From contig BPGO01000002.1 in NCBI GenBank assembly GCA_026003075.1, positions 248,001-312,000 on the forward strand: a DNA stretch of 64,000 nt, read 5' to 3'. The notes beneath the pieces were generated by a model. It was not told the DNA's origin and ran no database searches. It was given only the letters and a program-made list of their open reading frames with translations. The translations under genes were made by a program, and so were the position numbers. Shown piece after piece: positions 56,081 to 64,000 of this stretch. Source of the DNA: Fimbriimonadales bacterium. Its GTDB lineage: Bacteria > Armatimonadota > Fimbriimonadia > Fimbriimonadales > GBS-DC. The first letter of the stretch is position 1. The number at the start of each line of letters is the position of its first letter.

Positions 56081-57069
56081 GCGGGCGCTTCGCCTCCAAT
56101 CGGCACGGGCGCCTGGTTTAATATCTCGCGAATCACCGCTTCGGCTTGGGTGATTCCCACCGTATCGGTACGCAACATCAGGCGGTGCGCCAACACGGGG
56201 ATTGCCATCTGCTGCACATCGTCGGGCGTCACATAGTAGCGGTCAGCGAGCAAGGCGTGCGCCTGTGCGCCGAGCATCAACGCCAGCGACGCGCGTGGGC
56301 TGCCCCCCAGCATAATCTTCGGGTGGCGACGAGTCGCGTTCACGATATCGACCAGATAGCGTCGCACGCTGGGGCTGATATACACGCGCCGCGTCTGACG
56401 CTGAAGCATCACCAGTTGCTCGGGGGTGAGTACGGGCTCCAGTTGATTGAGCGGGGAGTCCAGTTGGCGTGTTTCTAAAATCTGCGCTTCCACTTCGGGC
56501 GACGGGTAGCCCAGTGAGACCCGCGCGAAAAAGCGGTCCATCTGGGCTTCGGGCAACGGATAGGTGCCCACCATCTCGATGTTATTCTGCGTGGCGATCA
56601 CCAAAAACGGCTGGGGCAGCGGATGCGACTCCCCCTCCACCGAGACGGTGCGCTCTTCCATCGCCTCCAGCAGAGCGGATTGCGTTTTCGGCGTAGCGCG
56701 GTTGATTTCGTCCGCCAGCACGATATTCGCGAAGATGGGACCCGGATGAAACTCAAACACGCCGCGCGCTTGATTGTAAATCACCGAGCCAGTGACATCC
56801 GTCGGCAGGAGGTCGGGAGTGAACTGGATTCGGCGGAACTGCCCCCCGATGGCTTTGGCAATCGCACGCGCCAGAGTGGTCTTGCCGACGCCCGGAATGT
56901 CTTCGATGAGCAGGTGCCCTCCGCTCAGTAATCCGATAACCATCAGGCGCACGGTCTCGCTTTTGCCCAGAATCACCTGCTCGACGGCGCGAATAATCTG
57001 GCGTGCCTGATCGGCAATCGCATGTGCTTCCGCTTCGGAGAGCCAGGGTGCGGTCGTTTCCTGCGTCAT
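56077..57069 (-). CDS. MoxR family AAA+ ATPase
   Basis: AAA+ chaperone of 330 residues. ATG 57069 was chosen over 57192, which would extend into the transketolase end; TACACT (57084-57079) ends 9 nt before it. Walker A is DIPGVGKTTLARAIA (Lys63), Walker B is IVLADEINRATPKTQSALLEAMEE, and sensor 1 is FLVIATQNNIE. MoxR proteins remodel partner proteins, generally those with vWA domains. It forms an operon with the DUF58 and PtsI-like genes; DUF4129/DUF4350 partners lie at 20.8-23.0 kb. Confidence 0.94.
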   Translation of the reverse strand: MTQETTAPWLSEAEAHAIADQARQIIRAVEQVILGKSETVRLMVIGLLSGGHLLIEDIPGVGKTTLARAIAKAIGGQFRRIQFTPDLLPTDVTGSVIYNQARGVFEFHPGPIFANIVLADEINRATPKTQSALLEAMEERTVSVEGESHPLPQPFLVIATQNNIEMVGTYPLPEAQMDRFFARVSLGYPSPEVEAQILETRQLDSPLNQLEPVLTPEQLVMLQRQTRRVYISPSVRRYLVDIVNATRRHPKIMLGGSPRASLALMLGAQAHALLADRYYVTPDDVQQMAIPVLAHRLMLRTDTVGITQAEAVIREILNQAPVPIGGEAPA

Positions 57070-57139
57070 TATGGGATAAGTGTACCCTGTCTGACTCGGA
57101 GCCCTGCCCTTTCCTCTCGCGCGGAGCGAAGACGGATGC

Positions 57140-59011
57140 TCACGCAGCGCCCTGTGCGACAGCGCGAACCGCCTCGAGAATCGCCTGCGCATCGATCCCG
57201 TAGGCAGCGAGGAGCGTTTCTGGCTTTCCAGAGCGCGGCGCCTCGCGTACTGCCAACCGATGCACGCGAATTCCGTAGCCGTTCACCGCCGCCGCGACCG
57301 CCTCGCCCAGTCCGCCCTCGGGATAGTGGTCTTCCACGGTGATTATCACCCCATTCGTCTCTTGCCCACAGCGGATCAGGGTTTCGGCATCGATGGGCTT
57401 GACGGAGTAGAGATCGATCACGCGAATCGCAATCCCCTCGCGCTGAAGTTGCTCATATGCCTTGAGCGCTTCGTGCAGCGTGATGCCCGCGCCCACGACG
57501 GTGACCACATCATGGGGCGACTGGCGTACCACCTTGCACCCGCCGATGGGGAACATCTCATCGTTGGCATAGAGAACGGGGGTTTTGGGGCGCGTCGTGC
57601 GGATGTAGGCGATTCCAGAATACCGCGCTGCCTGCTCCACCAGTTTCGCCGTAGACACGGCATCCGAAGGGTACAGCACGGCTGCGCCCGGAATCGCTCG
57701 GAACATCGCGAGGTCTTCCAGCCCCATCTGCGAGGGGCCGTCCTCGCCAATGGAGACGCCTGCGTGCGAGCCACAGAACTTCACATTCGCTTTCCCAATC
57801 GCCGCCATCCGAATGAAATCATACGCGCGACTGAGAAAACAGGCGAAGCTGGATGCGAACGGGATTTTACCGCACTCTGCCACGCCAACCGCCGCGCCGA
57901 CCATGTTCTGCTCCGCGATAAAGCACTCGACGAACCGCTCCGGAAACGCTTTGAAAAACTTTTCGGAGAAGGTGGAATTCTTCACATCGCCGTCTAAGGC
58001 ATAGATTCGTGGGTCGGCGTGTCCCAGCGCGACCAAGGCGTCGCCGTATGCCTCGCGTGTGGCGACCTGTGCGCCGAGTTCGTAGGTTGGCAGACTCACG
58101 GGCGGGATTTCGGTGGGGGTTAGGGGTACAGTCGCGGCGCGCGGCGGTTGCACGCGCAGGCGTGTGGCGCGTTCCCGTTGCTCTGGGGTCGGCATCAGTT
58201 CCGCGATTGCTTGCTCCGCGAGGTCGGGCGGGAGCGGTTTGCCGTGCCAGCCTTCTTTGTTTTCCACTGCCGAGGCGCCTTTTCCTTTGAGCGTGCGTGC
58301 CACTATCGCGAACGGTCGCTCCGCTTGCTGCGCGGTGTCAAGCGCCCTCAGAACTTGCGCCATGTCGTGTCCGTCGATAGTGGCGACTTGCCAGCCGAAC
58401 GCCTCGAAACGGCGCCGATAGGTCTCCAGATCGTGCTGGAGCATCGTCGGCTGGCTTTGCCCCAGACGGTTCACATCGACCAGCGCGATGAGATTGTTTA
58501 GGTTGTAATAACTGGCGAATGCCGCTGCTTCCCACACGGCGCCCTCGGCGATCTCCCCATCGCCCATGAGGCAGTAGACCTGCGCGGGGATGTGATCGCG
58601 TTTTAGAGCGAGCGCCATCCCCGCTGCAATCGACAGCCCCTGCCCCAGCGATCCCGTCGCCGCGCCGTACCAAGCGAATCGCGGTGTGGGGTGCCCTTCC
58701 AGATCGCTCTCGAACTCGCGCAGAGTGTCCAGATGTTCCACGGGGAACGCGCCTGCCTCTGCCCACGCTGCATAGAGCAAGGGCGCCGCGTGTCCTTTGG
58801 AGAAAATCACGCGGTCGTTGAGCGGATTGCGCGGGTTCGGCACATCATAGCGCAGTGCGTGGAAAAACAGCGCCGCCGCCAAATCCGCCGCCGACATACA
58901 TGTCGTGGGATGTCCAGAGCCTGCTTTGGTGGTGGCGCGAATGGAGTGGATGCGCAGTAAATTCGCTTTGGTCTGTAGAGCCTCAATCAGTTCAGGGGCG
59001 TATCCTGCCAT
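57140..59011 (-). CDS. tkt: Transketolase
   Basis: Thiamine-diphosphate enzyme of the pentose phosphate pathway that transfers two-carbon units between sugars. The full-length 623-residue form has the N-terminal TPP domain (KAGSGHPTTCMSAADLAAALFF, GSLGQGLSIAAGMALAL, MGDGEIAEGAVWEAAAFA), the pyrimidine domain (FIAEQNMVGAAVGVAECG, GEDGPSQMGLEDLAMFRAI) and the C-terminal domain (VIDLYSVKPIDAETL). TATACT (59040-59035) and GGAGAGAG precede the ATG. Its length is a little shorter than the 660 residues of E. coli TktA but matches the shorter bacterial type. Confidence 0.96.
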   Translation of the reverse strand: MAGYAPELIEALQTKANLLRIHSIRATTKAGSGHPTTCMSAADLAAALFFHALRYDVPNPRNPLNDRVIFSKGHAAPLLYAAWAEAGAFPVEHLDTLREFESDLEGHPTPRFAWYGAATGSLGQGLSIAAGMALALKRDHIPAQVYCLMGDGEIAEGAVWEAAAFASYYNLNNLIALVDVNRLGQSQPTMLQHDLETYRRRFEAFGWQVATIDGHDMAQVLRALDTAQQAERPFAIVARTLKGKGASAVENKEGWHGKPLPPDLAEQAIAELMPTPEQRERATRLRVQPPRAATVPLTPTEIPPVSLPTYELGAQVATREAYGDALVALGHADPRIYALDGDVKNSTFSEKFFKAFPERFVECFIAEQNMVGAAVGVAECGKIPFASSFACFLSRAYDFIRMAAIGKANVKFCGSHAGVSIGEDGPSQMGLEDLAMFRAIPGAAVLYPSDAVSTAKLVEQAARYSGIAYIRTTRPKTPVLYANDEMFPIGGCKVVRQSPHDVVTVVGAGITLHEALKAYEQLQREGIAIRVIDLYSVKPIDAETLIRCGQETNGVIITVEDHYPEGGLGEAVAAAVNGYGIRVHRLAVREAPRSGKPETLLAAYGIDAQAILEAVRAVAQGAA

Positions 59012-59079
59012 GGCTGTCTCTCTCCGTCAGGGAGAGTATACCTGGTGCAGGCTCTACAAGAGGGCACGCAGGCGTGCGA

Positions 59080-61545
59080 TTATCCCTCGCGTCCTGCTCC
59101 CACTTCCTGAAGGCGTTTGCCCAGCACGATGCGCGTAATCGCTGCGACCGTGTCGCCCTCCGCAAGGTCGATGAGTTTCACGCCCTGCGCAATACGCCCC
59201 GTGACGCGTAGGTCCGCCACACGCAATCGAATGCCTTTACCGTTCGAAGTAACCAGAATCAGTTTGTCGTCTTTCTCCACCACTTCTGCGGCGACGACAT
59301 AGCCTGTTTTGCGCGTGACATTCATCGTGTAGATACCCTTCCCGCCGCGCGACTGCACGCGATACTCTTTAAGTGGGGTGCATTTTCCGAAGCCGTTCTC
59401 GGAGACCACCAAGAGCAGGGCATCGGGCTGCACGCGGCATGCTGAGACCAGCGCGTCGTCCTTGCCGAGCGTAATCGCCTTCACGCCGCCTGCCGCGCGG
59501 CTGCGCACCGGGACATCGGTCTCGGAGAAGCGGATCGCCAAGCCCGCCTTCGTCACCAGCAATACATCGTCGCTGCCCGAAGTGTGCAACACCCAACCGA
59601 GCGAGTCGCCGGGTTCCAAGTCGAAGGCGTTCAGCCCGTTGCTGCGCAGGTTCGCGAATTCGCTAAGCGCCGTACGCTTGATTTCGCCCTTGCGCGTAAT
59701 CATGGTGAGATATCCGGGGGCATCGAAATCGCGCACGGAGACCGTCGCCGTGACCTTTTCGTCGGATTGGATGTTGATATAGTTAATCACTGCCGTGCCA
59801 CGCGCCTGCCGTGAGGTTTCGGGGATCTCGTAGGCTTTTAGGCGATACACGCGCCCCCGATCGGTAAAAAAGAGAATGTAGTGGTGCGTGCTAACTTGGA
59901 ACAGGTGTTCCACCTCGTCTTCCTCGCGGGCGGTGGTGGCAATGACCCCTTTGCCGCCGCGCTTTTGCGAACGGTAGGCATCCATCGACACGCGCTTGAT
60001 GTAGCCGTCGCGCGTAATCAGCACCAGCGTCTCCTCTTCGGGGATGAGTTCCTCTTCGGAGATATCTTCGGCTTCGCGGGCGATGATGCGCGTGCGTCGT
60101 GGGTCGCCGAACTTCTCTTTGAGCGTGCGCAGGTCGTCCTTGATAATCGCCTCCACCTGTTTGGGGTCCGAGAGGATATGCTCCAGTCGGGTGATTTCGC
60201 GCAGCAATCCGCGATACTCCTCGGCGATTTTCTCCTGCTCCAGTCGCGCGAGCTGGCGCAGTTGCGTGTTCAGAATCGCGTCCGCCTGCAGCACGGTCAG
60301 CCCGAAGCGTTGAATCATCGTGCGCCGCGCGGCTTCGGCGGTCTCCGACTGGCGGATGATGCGAATAATCTCGTCCAGGAAGTTCAGCGCGATTTGCAGC
60401 CCTTCTAAGATGTGGGCGCGGGACTTGGCGCGATAGAGTTCGTAGCGCGTGCGCCGCTCGATGACAATCCGCCGATGCTCTAAGTAGTGATCCAGTAGGT
60501 CGAGCAGGCTCATTACGCGGGGCACATTGTCCACCAGCGCCAGCAGGATTGCGCCGAAGGTGGTGCGCAGCTGCGTATGTTTGAGCAGGCTATTGAGCAT
60601 GCGGTTCGGGTTCACATCGCGGCGCAGTTCAATCACCACGCGCATGCCCGTGCGGTCGGAGTAGTCAGCGATATCGGTGATGCCGTCCAGTTTGCCCGCC
60701 TTTACCAGCGCGGCAATCTGTTCAATCAGACGCGCCTTGCTCACTTGGTAGGGCAGTTCGGTGATCACGATAGCGCTTTTGCCGCCGTCCAGCGGCTCGA
60801 TTTGGGTTTTGGCTTGCATCACGATACTGCCGCGCCCTGTCTCGTAGGCTTGGCGAATGCCTTTGGCGCCCAGAATCAGCGCGCCCGTGGGGAAGTCGGG
60901 TCCGGGCAGCAACTTCAAAATCGGTTCGAGGGTGCAGTTGGGATGTTCCAGGCGATAAATCAAGGCGTCCACCACCTCACCGAGGTTGTGGGGGGGGATG
61001 TTGGTCGCCATGCCGACGGCGATGCCGCTGCCCCCGTTGCAGAGTAGGTTCGGGAAGCGTGCCGGCAGCACCATAGGCTCTTCCGCGCTTTGCAGGTAGT
61101 TCGGCATCCAGTCCACCGTCTCTTTATCGATATCGGCGAGCATCTCCATCGCGATGGGAGTGAGGCGTACCTCCGTGTAGCGCATCGCCGCGGGCGGGTC
61201 GCCATCCACACTCCCGAAGTTCCCCTGCCCATCCACAAGCGGGTAGCGCATGTTGAAATCTTGCGCCATGCGCACCAGCGTCGGGTAGACCACCTCCTGC
61301 CCGTGAGGGTGGTAGTTTGCGGTGGTCTCGCCGCACACTTTGGCGGACTTGGTATGTTGCGAATCGGGGGTCAAGCCCAGTTCGCGCATCACATACAGAA
61401 TGCGTCGCTGCACGGGTTTGAGACCGTCGCGCACATCGGGCAATGCACGCGCGATAATCACGCTCATCGCATAGTCGAGGTAGGAGCGCTTCATCTCCTC
61501 CTCGACAGGGATCTGCAACACCTCGCGACCGATTGAGTTGCTCAT
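59080..61545 (-). CDS. gyrA: DNA gyrase subunit A
   Basis: DNA-cleaving subunit of gyrase, 821 residues. The active-site Tyr123 is in AAMRYTEVR. The C-terminal beta-pinwheel carries a GyrA box as QKRGGKG, which favours gyrase over topoisomerase IV, and a second QSRGGKGIY later. The quinolone region reads [10 protein letters not shown] (79-88): positions equivalent to E. coli Ser83 and Asp87 are Glu84 and Pro88. TATACT (61560-61555) ends 9 nt before the ATG, so the mRNA may be nearly leaderless. It is divergent from the FAD oxidoreductase with overlapping promoters. Confidence 0.96.
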   Translation of the reverse strand: MSNSIGREVLQIPVEEEMKRSYLDYAMSVIIARALPDVRDGLKPVQRRILYVMRELGLTPDSQHTKSAKVCGETTANYHPHGQEVVYPTLVRMAQDFNMRYPLVDGQGNFGSVDGDPPAAMRYTEVRLTPIAMEMLADIDKETVDWMPNYLQSAEEPMVLPARFPNLLCNGGSGIAVGMATNIPPHNLGEVVDALIYRLEHPNCTLEPILKLLPGPDFPTGALILGAKGIRQAYETGRGSIVMQAKTQIEPLDGGKSAIVITELPYQVSKARLIEQIAALVKAGKLDGITDIADYSDRTGMRVVIELRRDVNPNRMLNSLLKHTQLRTTFGAILLALVDNVPRVMSLLDLLDHYLEHRRIVIERRTRYELYRAKSRAHILEGLQIALNFLDEIIRIIRQSETAEAARRTMIQRFGLTVLQADAILNTQLRQLARLEQEKIAEEYRGLLREITRLEHILSDPKQVEAIIKDDLRTLKEKFGDPRRTRIIAREAEDISEEELIPEEETLVLITRDGYIKRVSMDAYRSQKRGGKGVIATTAREEDEVEHLFQVSTHHYILFFTDRGRVYRLKAYEIPETSRQARGTAVINYINIQSDEKVTATVSVRDFDAPGYLTMITRKGEIKRTALSEFANLRSNGLNAFDLEPGDSLGWVLHTSGSDDVLLVTKAGLAIRFSETDVPVRSRAAGGVKAITLGKDDALVSACRVQPDALLLVVSENGFGKCTPLKEYRVQSRGGKGIYTMNVTRKTGYVVAAEVVEKDDKLILVTSNGKGIRLRVADLRVTGRIAQGVKLIDLAEGDTVAAITRIVLGKRLQEVGAGREG

Positions 61546-61554
61546 ACGATATAA

Positions 61555-61577
61555 AGTATACCTGCTTGGGCTATAAT
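61555..61577. promoter_or_regulatory. Divergent -10 boxes for gyrA and the FAD oxidoreductase
   Basis: TATACT on the minus strand (61560-61555) for gyrA and TATAAT on the plus strand (61572-61577) for the gene at 61585, only 11 nt apart. Both lie within 10 nt of their start codons. Confidence 0.55.
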
Positions 61578-61584
61578 ATGGGGC

Positions 61585-63252
61585 GTGTTGAACAGGGGCG
61601 CGGTAAAGGTAGATGTTCTCATCGTCGGGGGCAGTCTGGGCGGTTGTGCAGCAGCGTTAGCCTGCGCCTCGCTTGGGCTAAAGACCCTGCTTGCCATAGA
61701 GCCGGGGCGGTGGCTTGGGGGTCAACTCACGGCGCAAGCTGTCCCCCCCGATGAGCATCGCTGGATAGAAACTCAAGGCTGCACGCGACGCTATCGGCAA
61801 CTGCGCGACGCCATCCGCGAGTTCTACCGACGCTATTACCCCCTCACGGACACTGCGCGTGCCGAGCCGTACCTTAACCCGGGCGGTGGTTGGGTCAGTG
61901 CGCTCTGTTGTGAGCCGCGCGTCGCCAAAACGGTGCTGGAATCGATGCTGCACTACCCCCAGATGCGGGGTAACCTGAGGGTGGAGCCGTTGCACCTGCA
62001 CGCGCTGGATGTGGAAGGCGATTTCGTGCGGGGCGCGCTGTTCCAACTTCCCGACCGCGCCACGACACTCTCTGTGGAAGCACAATTCATTCTGGACGCC
62101 ACCGACACGGGCGAACTGTTGCCGATGGCGAAGATGGAGTATGTCACGGGCGCGGAGTCGCACTGGGAGACGGGCGAACCGCACGCGAAGCCCGAACCCC
62201 AACCTGCCAACATGCAGGCGTTTACATGGTGCTTCGCGATGGGCTATGACCCTGCAGGCGACTATGTGGGCAGCAAGCCCGAAGGCTACGAGTTTTGGAA
62301 AGCGTTCCGCCCCCCGTTTTGGCACGCGCCGTTTTTCAGTTGGATCGATGTCCACCCAATCACTCTGGAGCCGCGTCGCCTGAGCCTGTTTGGAGAAGAT
62401 GGGACGCCCGCCATGTTTCGCTACCGCCAAATCGTAGACCCCAGCCTGTACCCGCCTGACCGTACGCCTGAAGCCGTGACGATGGTGAACTGGCCCCAGA
62501 ACGACTACTTTCTGGGCAATCTCTATCCGCCCGCAGGCGAGGAACTAAACGAGCCCCAAAGAGGGGTCTTGCCCGACCCTGAAGCCACGCCGTCTGCGTA
62601 TGGCTACAGGAACCGCGACATCCCCGGCGCGACCCTCTCGCACGAGCAGGCAGCGCGTGTACTTTCGGAATGCCTCCTCTATTGGCTGCAGACGGAAGCT
62701 CCGCGCCCCGACGGCGGTGTCGGCTATCCGGGCTTGCACTTTAGGGCAGACATCACAGGCACAGCGCACGACCCAGCCAACCCGATGGCGCAGCAGGTCT
62801 ATGTGCGTGAATCGAGGCGGATCAAGGCGCGTTTTACAGTGGTGGAGCAACAGATTAGCGCCCAATGCCGCCCCGACGCAACGCTGGCGGAACCGTTCCC
62901 CGATAGCGTCGGCGTGGGGCACTACCGCATCGACCTCCATCCCAGCACGGGCGGCGACAACTACATCGATATCGCCACCCTACCCTTCCAAATACCGCTG
63001 GGGGCGTTGATTCCTGTGCGGATGCGCAATCTGCTGCCTGCGTGCAAGAACATCGGAACCACCCACATCACCAACGGTTGCTACCGTCTGCACCCGGTCG
63101 AGTGGAACATCGGCGAGTCGGCAGGGTTGCTGGCAGGGTTCTGCGTCTTGCGCGGTACGGAGCCACATGCGGTGTACGAATCGCCGATACTCTTGGCGGA
63201 GTATCAGCGGCTGTTGGTGAACCAGGGAATCCAACTCCACTGGGAACTGTAG
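61585..63252 (+). CDS. FAD-dependent oxidoreductase, function unknown
   Basis: A 555-residue protein starting at GTG 61585, 7 nt after TATAAT. The N-terminal Rossmann motif VDVLIVGGSLGGCAAALACASLGLKTLLAIEPGRWLGGQ binds FAD. The body matches the FAD_oxidored family (PF12831-type): ILDATDTGELLPMAKMEYVTG and NLLPACKNIGTTHITNGCYRLHPVEWNIGESAG. It has no signal peptide. The substrate is unknown; members have been linked to thiazole-type and other amine oxidations only by general family assignment. Confidence 0.85.
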   Translation: MLNRGAVKVDVLIVGGSLGGCAAALACASLGLKTLLAIEPGRWLGGQLTAQAVPPDEHRWIETQGCTRRYRQLRDAIREFYRRYYPLTDTARAEPYLNPGGGWVSALCCEPRVAKTVLESMLHYPQMRGNLRVEPLHLHALDVEGDFVRGALFQLPDRATTLSVEAQFILDATDTGELLPMAKMEYVTGAESHWETGEPHAKPEPQPANMQAFTWCFAMGYDPAGDYVGSKPEGYEFWKAFRPPFWHAPFFSWIDVHPITLEPRRLSLFGEDGTPAMFRYRQIVDPSLYPPDRTPEAVTMVNWPQNDYFLGNLYPPAGEELNEPQRGVLPDPEATPSAYGYRNRDIPGATLSHEQAARVLSECLLYWLQTEAPRPDGGVGYPGLHFRADITGTAHDPANPMAQQVYVRESRRIKARFTVVEQQISAQCRPDATLAEPFPDSVGVGHYRIDLHPSTGGDNYIDIATLPFQIPLGALIPVRMRNLLPACKNIGTTHITNGCYRLHPVEWNIGESAGLLAGFCVLRGTEPHAVYESPILLAEYQRLLVNQGIQLHWEL

Positions 63253-63276
63253 GGGGTATGCTTTTATCGGGCTACT

Positions 63277-64000
63277 ATGCAAGGGATCTACATTCACATC
63301 CCGTTCTGTCATCGCAAATGCGGCTATTGCGATTTCAATAGCTACGCCTCGCTGGACACGCTGGTGGAGCCGTTCGTGGAGGCGCTGCACCGCGAGATCG
63401 CACAGTCGCCCTATGCGGGCGAGCGGTTCGATACCGTCTTTTTCGGCGGCGGCACGCCGACCTATCTCTCTGGAGAGACGTTGGCAGCGATCTTGGAGCA
63501 TTTGACACACCGATTCGACATCGCCTCCGACGCAGAAATCACCTGCGAAGCAAATCCTGGGAGCGTATCGCGCGAGCAACTCCAAACAATGCGCCACGCA
63601 GGGTTCAATCGACTGAGCTTTGGGGTGCAGTCGTTTGATCTTGACGAGCTGCGCCGCATGGAGCGTATCCACACGCCAGAGGATGTATTGCAGGGGGTCG
63701 AGTGGGCGCGGGCAGCGGGATTCGAAAACCTGAACTTAGACCTCATCTTTGCCCTGCCGTGCCAAACGCTGGAGCGTTGGGAAGCGAACTTACGCCAAGC
63801 CATCGCCTTAGAGCCTGAACACTTGTCGCTATACGCGCTGATGCTGGAGCCGAACACGCGCTTCTATCACTTGTATCAGAAAGGCATGCTGCGCTTACCC
63901 GACGACGAAACGCAGGTCGCGATGTTCCACCTCGCCCAGCAGCTCACGGCGCAGGCAGGCTATCGGCAATACGAAATCTCCAACTACGCGCGACAAGGCT
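63277..64000 (+). CDS. HemW-like radical SAM protein (partial)
   Basis: Coproporphyrinogen III oxidase-like radical SAM protein; 241 codons before the window edge, against a usual 370-400. MQGIYIHIPFCHRKCGYCDFNSY holds the cluster motif Cys11-x3-Cys15-x2-Cys18. FFGGGTPTYLS and CEANPG follow, then SFGVQSFDLDELRRMERIHTPED. HemW is a heme chaperone; the true oxidase HemN has extra N-terminal residues and an extra Cys, which are absent here, so HemW is preferred. The start lacks an SD. Confidence 0.9.
   Translation, partial: MQGIYIHIPFCHRKCGYCDFNSYASLDTLVEPFVEALHREIAQSPYAGERFDTVFFGGGTPTYLSGETLAAILEHLTHRFDIASDAEITCEANPGSVSREQLQTMRHAGFNRLSFGVQSFDLDELRRMERIHTPEDVLQGVEWARAAGFENLNLDLIFALPCQTLERWEANLRQAIALEPEHLSLYALMLEPNTRFYHLYQKGMLRLPDDETQVAMFHLAQQLTAQAGYRQYEISNYARQG

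Overview
This 64 kb window is a densely coded piece of a bacterial chromosome of moderately high GC. Gene content suggests a thermophilic member of the Armatimonadota (Fimbriimonadales-like). The reasons are a Pup-ligase/deamidase-family gene outside an actinobacterial context, a ba3-type cytochrome oxidase, an archaeal-type family B DNA polymerase, secreted BNR/dockerin and prepilin-like proteins, and many genes whose -10 box lies only 6-10 nt from the start codon (leaderless mRNAs). This placement is inference; no rRNA is present. I found no tRNA, rRNA or CRISPR array.

Layout. 1-5.8 kb: a tripartite RND efflux operon (tetR, tolC-like, adaptor, pump; the pump runs off the left edge). 5.8-6.9 kb: an insertion sequence lodged between the divergent promoters of that operon and of the next one. 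6.9-10.5 kb: ba3 oxidase subunits IIa, II and I, a Sco copper chaperone and an Rrf2 regulator. 10.5-15.3 kb (minus): a coiled-coil protein with 42-bp tandem repeats, ilvC, a YbbR protein and a Gfo/Idh/MocA oxidoreductase. 15.3-26.2 kb (plus): a beta-propeller protein, rho, a bifunctional nuclease, plsC, a membrane/DUF4129/DUF4350 trio, a nucleotidyltransferase, a KimA-like transporter and a Usp protein. 26.2-41.4 kb: lipM-like and gcvPB (minus), a BNR/dockerin protein, a DUF6785-like membrane protein (minus), polB, gyrB, a pafA/dop-family gene, gcvH-gcvPA and a Spy-like protein.

41.4-48.3 kb is the most unusual region. It holds two paralogous modules, each made of an ECF-like sigma factor, one or more secreted cysteine-rich proteins, a small multi-TM membrane protein and a prepilin-like protein. 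The cysteine-rich genes share an almost identical leader and signal peptide followed by a poly-G tract: 15 G in one copy (in frame) and 10 G in the other (out of frame). They then diverge into different cysteine-rich bodies. This looks like a phase-variable secreted-protein system that I cannot match to a described one. A MITE with the same ends as the IS at 5.8 kb sits between the modules.

48.5-64 kb: a TPP riboswitch and thiC; on the minus strand a D12-class adenine methylase, a serine hydrolase, a GHL10-type glycosidase, an apparent PtsI-like pseudoenzyme with DUF58 and MoxR genes, transketolase and gyrA; and on the plus strand an FAD oxidoreductase and the start of a HemW-like radical SAM gene. 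Glycine cleavage (gcvPB with lipM; gcvH-gcvPA) and gyrase (gyrB, gyrA) are each split over two loci in the window. The MoxR/DUF58 and DUF4129/DUF4350 genes, often found together elsewhere, are also in two places.
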